Shown piece after piece: positions 34,243 through 41,936 of a stretch of DNA of 64,000 nt. The notes beneath the pieces are model-generated. The model worked only from the letters and a program-made list of their open reading frames with translations, was not told the origin of the DNA and did not search any database. A program made the position numbers and the translations under genes. Every line of letters starts with the position of its first letter. The first letter of the stretch is position 1. This DNA comes from Planctomycetota bacterium (GTDB lineage Bacteria > Planctomycetota > JAJSAM01 > JAJVHW01): contig JAJRPF010000070.1 in the NCBI GenBank assembly GCA_024280885.1, forward strand, positions 212,411 to 276,410, in the 5' to 3' direction.

Positions 34243-36053
34243 TCAGACGCAGCCTCGGCCGGCACATCGTCGGCGAAGACCTGCGCGATCTCTGGATGGA
34301 AATGGCGTCCGGCGAGTTCCCGGATCTTGTTGCGCGCGTCCGCGTCGGCGAGTGCGGGGCGCCATGCTCGGGGCGACGTCAGAGCGGCGTAGGCGTCCGT
34401 GACGCGCACGAGCGCTGCGAGGTACGGGATCTCGTCACCGCGGAGCCCATCGGGATACCCGGAACCGTCCCAGTTCTCGTGGTGGTGACGCACGACCGGC
34501 TTCACGCGACGGAGGCGTCCGACGGGGCGGAGCAGCGTGTCCGCGACGGCGACGTGGCGCCGCAGGACGCGCCAATCGGCCGCCGAGAGCGCTCCCGCCT
34601 TCGTGAGCAACTCATCTGGGATCTCGACTCGCCCGAGGTCGAGAACCCGAGCGGCGCAATCCACGAGATCGAGGTCACGTTCGGCGAGCCCGACCGCGCG
34701 CCCGAGTTCGAGCGAGAGCCGGCGGACTCGCTCGCTGTGGCGCGCGAACCACGGGGTCCTATTCTCCGTCGCGGCGACGATCGCGGTCAGCGAATCGAGA
34801 TACGCCTCCTCGGCGCGTTCCGCGGTTCGCAGCGCGCGGAACACGGCGCCCAACGCCACCGCTGCGGAACCCAACCGGCGGAGTTCGGACGGATCGAACG
34901 CAGCGGCGCCGATCGGTCGTGCGACGACCAGAACCCCCGAGTCGATCGTCTGCGGCGCTCGCGGCGAGAGGGCGGCTGCCGCGAGTGGTCCGCGGTCAAG
35001 TCGGTCGGCCAGCGCGTTCGCGGACGCTGCCTCAATTGCGGCCGGTTGCCCGGATGTCGCCACCGCTTCCAGCGCCCCGAAGTCCGGTTCGCCTGGCTGG
35101 ATCTCGAACGCAGGCCCGTCGTCGGTCGCACGCGGCGCGGTCGCGCCGAGGACCACGAAACCTCCCTCGCGCCCCTCCGGGATCAGCAGCGCCGCATGGC
35201 TGATGTGGAACGCGCTCCGCAGCAGTTCCGCGCAACGGTGGATGAGCGCATCGGAGGTGAAGTCCTCGGCCAAGAGACCGTGGAGGCGCTCCGAGAGGGA
35301 CATCTCGCTGAGTCGACGCGCCAGCACGGGCGAGTCGCTCTGCTCCGGGAAGCTCGTCGCTGGGAAACCGATCCCGGTGCGAGGACGCGGCGGCGACTCG
35401 CCGGAGCCTGAAGTCGATTCCGTCGACGCGGCTGCCGCGATGGCAGCGGCTTCGTTCTCGGCGGAGACGGGAGGCATGATCCGCACGGTTTTCCGCGGCG
35501 TCTGGTCTGTCGGCGTCCGTTCGACGGCGGTTGCGGGTGCATCGTCGCGCTCGGAGATTTTCGCAGATGTGGCAGCGGGGAGTGCTGGGGTGATCTCCGA
35601 TGCCGTCTCCGCGGTGACACTCGGGGCCGTCGTGCGCGCCGCCGCAGCCACGCGATTGGCGTGTACTTCAAGGAGTCGCGCGGCCACCGTTTGGATCTCC
35701 GCGACACTGAACGGCTTGGTGACGAAGTCATCCACACCCGAACGCAGGGCGCCGACCACGTTCTCGATCGAGGCGTAGCCGGTGATGACGATGGTCCCCA
35801 TATGCGGGGCGTGCGCCCGTGCTCGCGAGATGAGTTCGAGGCCGCTCATGCCCGGCATCATCAGGTCCGTGACGAGTAGACTCGGTGCGCGCGCGCGCAT
35901 CGCCGTGAGCGCGTCCTCCGGAGAATGGAACGCTTCGACCTCGTAGCCCTCGCGCGAGAGAACACGTTGCAACAACGTGCAAATCTGGCGTTCGTCGTCC
36001 ACGACGAAAACGCGCGGGGGCGGAGCGGAATCGGGTGCGCTGCGATTGGTCAT
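34239..36053 (-). CDS. Response regulator with degenerate HD-GYP domain
   Basis: This 604-residue protein has a complete N-terminal receiver (VVDDE at start, acceptor Asp in LLVTDLMMPGMSG, Lys in VTKPF). A low-complexity Ala/Thr/Glu linker and a GAF-like region follow, and a C-terminal HD-GYP domain covers about 420-595. HD-GYP enzymes hydrolyse c-di-GMP. Here HHENWDGSGYPDGL (524 onward) and the late VTDAYAALTS are intact, but the first motif reads RVLDLGR near 469-475, where LHDIGK is expected. The metal-binding His is thus Leu and the Lys is Arg. ATG 36053 follows GAGGAG at good distance and beats an upstream in-frame start at 36074. Confidence 0.88.
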   Translation of the reverse strand: MTNRSAPDSAPPPRVFVVDDERQICTLLQRVLSREGYEVEAFHSPEDALTAMRARAPSLLVTDLMMPGMSGLELISRARAHAPHMGTIVITGYASIENVVGALRSGVDDFVTKPFSVAEIQTVAARLLEVHANRVAAAARTTAPSVTAETASEITPALPAATSAKISERDDAPATAVERTPTDQTPRKTVRIMPPVSAENEAAAIAAAASTESTSGSGESPPRPRTGIGFPATSFPEQSDSPVLARRLSEMSLSERLHGLLAEDFTSDALIHRCAELLRSAFHISHAALLIPEGREGGFVVLGATAPRATDDGPAFEIQPGEPDFGALEAVATSGQPAAIEAASANALADRLDRGPLAAAALSPRAPQTIDSGVLVVARPIGAAAFDPSELRRLGSAAVALGAVFRALRTAERAEEAYLDSLTAIVAATENRTPWFARHSERVRRLSLELGRAVGLAERDLDLVDCAARVLDLGRVEIPDELLTKAGALSAADWRVLRRHVAVADTLLRPVGRLRRVKPVVRHHHENWDGSGYPDGLRGDEIPYLAALVRVTDAYAALTSPRAWRPALADADARNKIRELAGRHFHPEIAQVFADDVPAEAASE

Positions 36054-36248
36054 GACGGCTCCTCGGGTCGCCACGGGAACGCCGCCGTCCCACGCCGTTC
36101 GGCGGCCTCTGGAACGGTCGCGCCGGCGGCCATCGCGGCGCTGCTCCGTGCGGTGGATTCATCGTCCCCGACGCCGCCGATCCGCAACCCAGTCATCAGC
36201 AATCCAGCAGTCGTGAGTTCGCTAGATTGCGCCAGCGTCGCTCGACCC

Positions 36249-37418
36249 CTACGCAACATCGCCGCCCTTGTCAGAGATGGGGAGTCGCAGAGTGACCACG
36301 AGTCCGCTCTCTGCGCCCGAAGTGACGCTCACGGAGCCACTCTGCGCGTGGACCATTCCGGCCAGAACCGCCATCTCGAGCCAGGTCCCCGCCTGGACCA
36401 CGTCCACGTCGGGATCGGGTTCGAAGAAATGCCGCAACTGTGCCTCGTCCGCGCGCTCGCCCCCGTCGGAGACCGCGATCGACACGTTCTCACCAGCGAC
36501 ACGGACCCGCACGCCGATGACGCCGTCGCGCGGCGTTCTGCGCAGCGCACGGTCACGCAGGATCTCCAGCGCGGAGCGCAGCAGTTCCGGTTCGGCCATG
36601 GCGACGATGAGGTCCTCCGGCGCGTCCACAAGAACATCCGGCGACGACTTCCCGCGGATCGGGTCGAAGATCCCCCGGATGAGCGGCTGGACTTCGATGG
36701 GGGTCGGCGTCGAACGCGTCTGATCGCCGAAGCGTGCGAGGTCGCCTGCGACGTCGGCTATTCGCGTCATCGCCTCGCGCAGCGCGTCGAGATCGAGTTC
36801 GTCGCCCGTCTCGGCCGTCGCCAGCATCAATTCCATGATCTGGAGCGGGTTGCGCACCGCGTGTGCGACGCCCACAGCGATTTGCTGCACCGGTGTCGCG
36901 CTTTGCGGGGCGAGAGCCGTGCCGGCGGATTCGTGGGCGGTTTCGTCCGCCGTATCGTCCGCCGTACTGTCTGCAATGGGGCTTGCCGCTGTCGGCGGCT
37001 CGCAATTCGTGCGCTTGCTCGTTGGCAAGGGGACGTGCGTTGGCGACGCGAGCGCGCGTCGCGCATGCGCCGACAACTCGCTCGGATAGAACGGCTCCGA
37101 GAGCGTGGCATCCGCACCCGCTGCGAGTAGCTCGGCCGCTCGGTCGCGGAGGTTCGCCGGATAGAGCACGAGGATCAGCGCTGCGGGGGCGATCTCGCGC
37201 AGCAGCGGAACGACGTCACGGTCGCGCGGCTCGAGGGCCGTCGCGGCGAGAATGATCAACTGCGGCGGAGTCGCGTCGCGTCGGAGGAGTTGGAACGCGC
37301 TCTGGACGACGTCCACGCGATACCCGAGGGCCACGAGCAGCCCATCGACATGCGCCGCCATGTGCGCGTCGTCGTGGAGGACGAGCGCGGCTGGCGACCG
37401 CAATTCTGCGGCCGTCAT
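36249..37418 (-). CDS. Degenerate receiver/histidine-kinase-like protein
   Basis: This 389-residue soluble protein has the layout receiver-linker-HisKA-HATPase with many key residues lost. In the receiver (about 10-125) the phospho-acceptor Asp is missing (QLIILAATALEP) and the Lys motif reads LSEPFY. The phosphorylatable His is kept in GVAHAVRNPLQIM near 190. The ATP-binding part (about 265-380) lacks the N-box Asn (EILRDRALR) and the GxGLGL glycines (GTWLEMAVL). It is probably a pseudo-kinase that binds or regulates partners. It heads the minus-strand signalling run and lies about 165 bp downstream of a sigma-54-like promoter. Confidence 0.75.
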   Translation of the reverse strand: MTAAELRSPAALVLHDDAHMAAHVDGLLVALGYRVDVVQSAFQLLRRDATPPQLIILAATALEPRDRDVVPLLREIAPAALILVLYPANLRDRAAELLAAGADATLSEPFYPSELSAHARRALASPTHVPLPTSKRTNCEPPTAASPIADSTADDTADETAHESAGTALAPQSATPVQQIAVGVAHAVRNPLQIMELMLATAETGDELDLDALREAMTRIADVAGDLARFGDQTRSTPTPIEVQPLIRGIFDPIRGKSSPDVLVDAPEDLIVAMAEPELLRSALEILRDRALRRTPRDGVIGVRVRVAGENVSIAVSDGGERADEAQLRHFFEPDPDVDVVQAGTWLEMAVLAGMVHAQSGSVSVTSGAESGLVVTLRLPISDKGGDVA

Positions 37419-37584
37419 CCGTCACGCTCCTGGAGAGACTCCTCCACCCGGTCGATCGTTCGCGTCACGCGCTCTCGCTCCCCCTCCGCCTTGTTGCTGC
37501 GGTTGCACCGAGTTGGCACCGCGTTGGTGCGCTGCACGGTGCGGCGTCCCGTCCCCGAGGATGGACGGATTGCCCCCCTCGTCT

Positions 37585-37603
37585 GTCGCATGTGTGCAAC
37601 GTC
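37585..37603 (-). repeat. 19-bp sequence, inverted copy of 32456-32474
   Basis: The minus strand reads GACGTTGCACACATGCGAC, identical to the + strand at 32456-32474. Flanking bases differ. The copy overlaps the -12 element of the predicted sigma-54 promoter, so it may be an operator. Confidence 0.7.
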
Positions 37604-37610
37604 TGTGCCG
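37595..37610 (-). promoter_or_regulatory. Sigma-54-type -24/-12 promoter candidate
   Basis: The minus strand reads CGGCAC-AGACG-TTGCA. This matches TGGCAC-N5-TTGCW with a single change, and the key GG and GC pairs are 10 bases apart as required. Transcription would begin near 37584 and run into the degenerate kinase gene (start 37418). An NtrC-type activator is encoded in the same run. Confidence 0.5.
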
Positions 37611-37732
37611 CCGCCAGCCGCGACCATGCGGGCTCGATTCTCGACTTCCGGCGCGACCGTGTCCAATTTGCGCAACACGTGCGGCGGCGATCGACAGAGC
37701 CCGTTGAACCCCGAGGCGTTATCCTCCGCGGC

Positions 37733-39109
37733 GTGGAAAACGCGAACGAACTCCGCGAGGCGCTAGCGCCCCTCTGTCCCGTCTCCGACGAACCCGCCCT
37801 GCTCCGCGCGCATGCGACGGACAAGAGTGGCCTGGTCGGTACTCCCGGGTTGGTCGCGAGCCCGCGATCCACCGACGAGGTGGTTGCCGTGCTGCGCGAG
37901 GCGAATGCGCGTGGGGTGCCGGTCGTGCCGCGCGGCGCAGGGACAGGGCGCTGTGGTGGGGCGGTGCCCGAGCGCGGCGGGATCGTGCTCGATCTGATGG
38001 CGATGAGCGCGATCCTCGAGATCGACCGGCGCGAGGCGATCGCCCGCGTTGAGCCCGGTGTCATCCTGGGCGACTTGCAGCGCGCGGTCGAGGCGGTCGG
38101 GCTCTGGTTCCCCCCGGATCCGGCCAGTGCCGACGACTGCGCGATGGGGGGCGCTGTCGCCACTTCGGCGGGTGGTCTGCGCGGTGCGAAGTACGGCACG
38201 ATGAAACACTACGTCCTGGGGCTGACGGTCGTCCTGCCGACCGGTGCTGTGATCCGCACCGGCGCGCGCACGCGCAAGTCCGTCACGGGCTACGATATGA
38301 CCTCGCTCTTCGTCGGGAGCGAGGGGACGCTCGGCGTCGTCACCGAGATCACCGTACGCCTGCTCCCGCTGCCCGAGTCCGACGGCACTCTGGTCGCCTG
38401 GTTCGACGACGAGGACGCAGCGGCGCGCGGCGTCGGCGCGGCGCTCGACGTTCCCGTGGTCCCACGCGCGCTGGAATTCGTCGATGCCCGTGCGCTCGCG
38501 GCCGTCGCCGCCCATCGCGACGACTTCGAGCTCGGTGGGAGTGCGGGCCTTGTGCTGCTCGAATGCGATGGCGCGCCGGAAGCCGTCGAGCGCGAACTCG
38601 CACTCTTCGCGGACGCGTTGCGGGCGGCCGGCGCCGTGTTCGTGGAGCGCGCGACCGACGCGGAGGCGACCCAGCGACTGTGGAGCGCGCGCAGAGGAAT
38701 ATCTCCCGCGGTCACGGCTCGCTGGCCGCATCGCTTCTCCGAGGACGTCTGCGTCCCGCGGGCGCATTTCGTCGAGATGATCGGCGATCTCCACGCGATC
38801 GCAGCACGCCACGGGCTGTCGGCACTCGGCTTCGGTCACGCTGGCGACGGCAACATCCACGCGTCGATCCTGATGGAGCGTGGCGACGACGAGGAGCGCA
38901 GCCGTGCCCGGGCGGCCGTCGCGGACGTCTTCCGTCGTGCGCTCGAACTCGGCGGCACGCTCTCGGCCGAGCACGGCATCGGCATGACGAAACGCGAGTT
39001 CCTACCGCTCGAACTCTCCGAGGATCACCGCGCGGCTCAGGTGGCGATCAAGCGTGCGCTCGATCCGAACGGCATCCTGAACCCGGGCAAGATCTTCCCC
39101 GCGACGTAG
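37733..39109 (+). CDS. FAD-binding oxidoreductase, GlcD / lactate dehydrogenase type
   Basis: This 458-residue flavoprotein of the GlcD/D-lactate dehydrogenase family oxidises a 2-hydroxy acid. The FAD domain shows VPRGAGTGRCGGAVP near residue 65, PPDPASADDCAMGGAVATSAGG near 125 and SEGTLGVVTEITVRLLP near 200. The C-terminal cap has the GFGHAGDGNIHASI and EHGIGMTKREFL motifs that hold the active-site histidines. GTG 37733 gives the usual family length; in-frame codons upstream to 37592 look non-coding. No partner iron-sulphur subunit (GlcF) is adjacent. Whether glycolate or D-lactate is the substrate cannot be told. Confidence 0.88.
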   Translation: MENANELREALAPLCPVSDEPALLRAHATDKSGLVGTPGLVASPRSTDEVVAVLREANARGVPVVPRGAGTGRCGGAVPERGGIVLDLMAMSAILEIDRREAIARVEPGVILGDLQRAVEAVGLWFPPDPASADDCAMGGAVATSAGGLRGAKYGTMKHYVLGLTVVLPTGAVIRTGARTRKSVTGYDMTSLFVGSEGTLGVVTEITVRLLPLPESDGTLVAWFDDEDAAARGVGAALDVPVVPRALEFVDARALAAVAAHRDDFELGGSAGLVLLECDGAPEAVERELALFADALRAAGAVFVERATDAEATQRLWSARRGISPAVTARWPHRFSEDVCVPRAHFVEMIGDLHAIAARHGLSALGFGHAGDGNIHASILMERGDDEERSRARAAVADVFRRALELGGTLSAEHGIGMTKREFLPLELSEDHRAAQVAIKRALDPNGILNPGKIFPAT

Positions 39110-39118
39110 GCGGTCCGT

Positions 39119-40243
39119 CTACCGCAAGAGTACGCCCAGTCCGAGTGCGAGGGTCTCCAACGCACGCGCGAGCTGGGCCGGGGGCAGGCCGAAACTGATG
39201 CGCAGGGCATCGTCGGCGCCGAAGAACGCGCCCGGGACCACCTGCACGTCGAGATCGTGCCGCAGTCGACGCGCAACCGCCATCGAGTCAGTCATCCCTG
39301 CAACACGGACAAGGCCCGTGATCCCGCCCGCGGGGGCGACCCAGTCGACGTCTGGTGTGGCCGCGATCCACGCGTCCATCACCCGGCGTCCGCGGCGCGC
39401 CGCTGCACGTCCGCGACCGAGGAGTTCGTCGGCGTGGCGGAGTCCGCGGATGGCGACGTCTCCCGCAGGCATGGGGTCCACTCCATGCGTGATCTCGACC
39501 AGGGCCTCGGCGCGGTCGAGGACGTCGGGCGGGGCTGCGATCCAACCCGCTCGCGCGCCCCCGAGCCCGTAGCACTTCGTCAGCGACGACGTGCAGATGA
39601 TGCGCTCTCCGGCGACGTAGTCCGAGCCGACGTCGCCCGGCAGGAAGTCGCGGTACACCTCGTCGAGAATGACCCAGGCGTCGTACTCGCGGGCCAGACT
39701 GCGCAGGGCCGGCAACACGTCGTCGCCGAGGGCGACGCACGACGGATTGTGCAAGTTGGTCACGCAGAAAATGCGCGCCCCCGCCTCGAATGCCGCGCGC
39801 GCGCTCTCGGGCGCGAGGGCGAAGTCGGCGTCGCGCGGCCTGTCCACATGGATCACGGCGGCTCCGGCCAGGTGCGCCGCGACCTCGAACGCGGCGTAGG
39901 CCGGTCGCTCGATCGCCACGATGGGAGTGCCGCCGTCTCGATCGCGCACCAGGGTTGCGCACGCCGCGATGCTCAGGTACACGCCGCCACTCGCGCCCAG
40001 GCTCGGCAGGAGCTGGTCCGCCGGGAGACCCCAACGTGCGGCAACGAGCGCCTGCCACTCCTCACGCAGGTCTCCGCCGACGGATTGGCGCGTCTCGGGG
40101 CGCGCGTCGCCCAGATCCTCCGGCGCGGCCGAGGGGACGCCCGACATGCAGAGTTCGTGCGCGGCGCCCTGCATCTCTGTCTTGGCGAAACGCAGGTAGT
40201 CGAACGGCTGAAAGCGTGTGGCGGGAGTTGACGTGAGGGGCAT
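39119..40243 (-). CDS. Class I/II PLP-dependent aminotransferase
   Basis: This 374-residue fold-type I aminotransferase has the cofactor lysine at 223 in SSLTKCYGLGGARAGW. It also has NLHNPSCV near 163 (the usual NPxNPTG region), ILDEVYRDF near 192 and the C-terminal ALRISFGLP Arg for the substrate carboxylate. The first 60 residues are unusual and Pro/Ala-rich, with HELCMSGVPSA. It converges with the GlcD-type gene, only nine bases separating the two stops. Substrate is unknown; the sequence does not point to aspartate or aromatic specificity. Confidence 0.85.
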   Translation of the reverse strand: MPLTSTPATRFQPFDYLRFAKTEMQGAAHELCMSGVPSAAPEDLGDARPETRQSVGGDLREEWQALVAARWGLPADQLLPSLGASGGVYLSIAACATLVRDRDGGTPIVAIERPAYAAFEVAAHLAGAAVIHVDRPRDADFALAPESARAAFEAGARIFCVTNLHNPSCVALGDDVLPALRSLAREYDAWVILDEVYRDFLPGDVGSDYVAGERIICTSSLTKCYGLGGARAGWIAAPPDVLDRAEALVEITHGVDPMPAGDVAIRGLRHADELLGRGRAAARRGRRVMDAWIAATPDVDWVAPAGGITGLVRVAGMTDSMAVARRLRHDLDVQVVPGAFFGADDALRISFGLPPAQLARALETLALGLGVLLR

Positions 40244-40329
40244 CGGAGGATTGTGACCGCTCGCGGTCGTGCGCCGGACGGAGTTCTCGAAGCCGCCCGA
40301 GTGGGGGTCCGGCGTGCTACCGTTCCGGC

Positions 40330-41820
40330 GTGCAGACCCCGACGCGCCACCGTGCTCGAAACCCCCTTCCGCCGCTCGCGCGACCGCCGCGTTCTCGGGA
40401 TACTGCGCCTCGGGATACTGCGCCTCGGGATACTGCGCCTCGGGATACTGCGCCTCGGGTTACTGGGTCTCGGGTTACTGGGTCTAGGGCAACTGCGCCT
40501 CGGCGCTTAGCGTTCGCATGCGCGTTGCTGGGTGCATTCGTCGCGTCCGGATACGACGCCAGCAGCGTCGTTCGTGCCGATGACGAGACCCCGCCCGTCC
40601 TCACAACCTCGCCGCCTGCTCCGGACGCCGCCATACTCGCGGTCGTGGAGGTCACCGGCAACGACGTCAACCTGCGCTCTGGTCCGTCGACCGATCACCA
40701 CGATGTCGGTTCTGCATCGCGCGCGGACTTGCTCCTGCGCGTGGTCCGCGCGGCATCGGGAGGGTCCGCATCCGGCGCGGCGGGAACGCGCACGTCAGAT
40801 TCCGGGGCTCCCGGAGTTGCGCCGTCCGCTGGCAAGTCTGCGGACGGCAAGTCTACTGATCGCGATACGGTCGACGGCGAATCTGGCGACGGCGAATCTG
40901 GCGATGGCGAGTTTGTGCGTGTGCGTGTTCCCGGCGGGCCCGTGGTCTACGTTTTCGAGGCGCTCGTCGAATGGGAGGACGGTGCGCTGCGCGGCATCGT
41001 GCGCGCCGACGATGTGCTCATGCGCGCGACCCCGGATCAGGCCTACTACCCGGTGCACGATCAGAAGCTGCAGCGGGGCGACTCGTTGATCGTGCTCGGC
41101 GTCGAGACCGGCGAGGACGGTCGCTGGTATCGCGTCATCGCCCCCGAGCGTATCCACGTCTGGATCCACGGGCGCTACGTCCGGCCGACGCGACTCGGGC
41201 CCGACTCCATGCAGATCGTCATGACGGCTCGCGCGCGGCTCGATGGTCTCACTGACGGCCGCACCGGAGTCGAGCGCGAGCGCGTCGAGATGGCGCGGCG
41301 CAAGCGCGTCACGGCGCGCTTGGACGCGCTGGAAGAGGCTCTGAAGGCGGGTTCCGCAACCGCCGAGATGGCGACCGAGGCGGCGGACGTAGCGGCAGCT
41401 GAGCGGAACGAGGACATACGTCGTCGCGCGGGCGATATGCAGCGGTCGATCACGAAGTCCGTCGCGGATCGAGCGGCGCAGGCCGAGCGCGAGCAGATCG
41501 AGCGCATGAAAACCGACGCCGAAGAGGCGCAACGCGAGCAGCAACGCCGCGAGGAGGCCCATCGGCGCCGCATGGACGAGATCGGGCGCCGCAAGCAGCG
41601 CGCGGATCGCGGCGCTCCGACGGTCAGCGGTGTCGTCCGCTCTCGTGGCACGCGCGTCTGGGTCGAGACTGCGAGGGCCGGCGTGATCGACCTCCGCAGC
41701 CTGCGCTTCCGGCTCGCGGACTATGTTGGCCGGACGGTCCGCATCTGGGGCAAGCGCGAGAAGCGCGAGGGGAAGAGCGACTCCGTCGAGGTCACGTCGA
41801 TCGAGATCGTCGGGCAGTAG
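40330..41820 (+). CDS. Secreted SH3-like protein with RDTAP repeats
   Basis: This 496-residue protein has a 55-residue Arg/Pro/Thr-rich N-terminus containing seven 5-residue repeats (RDTAP, then RVTGS, RATAP). A hydrophobic segment (LAFACALLGAFVASG) acts as signal or anchor. Two bacterial SH3-like regions follow, EVTGNDVNLRSGPS near 100 and an ADDVLMRATPDQAYYPV region near 220. A long charged coiled coil covers about 310-430, and a C-terminal beta module ends the chain. SH3b domains often bind peptidoglycan, suggesting a cell-envelope role. GTG 40330 is the only start that keeps the hydrophobic segment intact. Spacing 86 bp from the divergent aminotransferase leaves room for one promoter. Confidence 0.65.
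   Translation: MQTPTRHRARNPLPPLARPPRSRDTAPRDTAPRDTAPRDTAPRVTGSRVTGSRATAPRRLAFACALLGAFVASGYDASSVVRADDETPPVLTTSPPAPDAAILAVVEVTGNDVNLRSGPSTDHHDVGSASRADLLLRVVRAASGGSASGAAGTRTSDSGAPGVAPSAGKSADGKSTDRDTVDGESGDGESGDGEFVRVRVPGGPVVYVFEALVEWEDGALRGIVRADDVLMRATPDQAYYPVHDQKLQRGDSLIVLGVETGEDGRWYRVIAPERIHVWIHGRYVRPTRLGPDSMQIVMTARARLDGLTDGRTGVERERVEMARRKRVTARLDALEEALKAGSATAEMATEAADVAAAERNEDIRRRAGDMQRSITKSVADRAAQAEREQIERMKTDAEEAQREQQRREEAHRRRMDEIGRRKQRADRGAPTVSGVVRSRGTRVWVETARAGVIDLRSLRFRLADYVGRTVRIWGKREKREGKSDSVEVTSIEIVGQ
40394..40498 (+). repeat. 15-bp in-frame tandem repeat, seven units
   Basis: Four identical units of CTCGGGATACTGCGC (40394-40453) are followed by two of CTCGGGTTACTGGGT and one CTAGGGCAACTGCGC. 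The unit is a multiple of three, so copy-number change would lengthen or shorten the SH3-like protein's N-terminus without a frameshift. Confidence 0.95.
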
Positions 41821-41824
41821 CTGG

Positions 41825-41863
41825 CTGGGTGGCGCCTTCTGGGTGGCGCTTTCTGGGCTGGCG
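41825..41863. repeat. 14-bp tandem duplication between convergent genes
   Basis: CTGGGTGGCGCCTT is repeated once with one change (41839-41852) and partly a third time. It sits directly after the stop of the SH3-like gene. Confidence 0.8.
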
Positions 41864-41936
41864 AGGCCGCCTGGGCCAGCCTCTCAGTGGGCCGCGCCTC
41901 TCGTCGCGAGCGACGCGCCGGGCGCGACGCCGGGGC

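Larger units (their letters stand above)
37419..37732. other. Divergent intergenic region, 314 bp
   Basis: It separates the minus-strand signalling run from the plus-strand GlcD-type gene. It holds the sigma-54-like promoter at 37595-37610, the second copy of the 19-bp repeat, and several GCACC/GGTGC short inverted repeats near 37505-37535. No coding frame here looks real. Confidence 0.6.

Noticed and set aside
33924..35411. Plus-strand open frame of about 495 codons opposite the GGDEF and HD-GYP genes
   Set aside because: Its Arg-rich translation has no motif, whereas the minus-strand frames have clear catalytic domains.
36251..36268. Second sigma-54-like site before the HD-GYP gene
   Set aside because: GG-N10-GC spacing is present but the rest of the -24 box is poor and the site overlaps the end of the pseudo-kinase gene.
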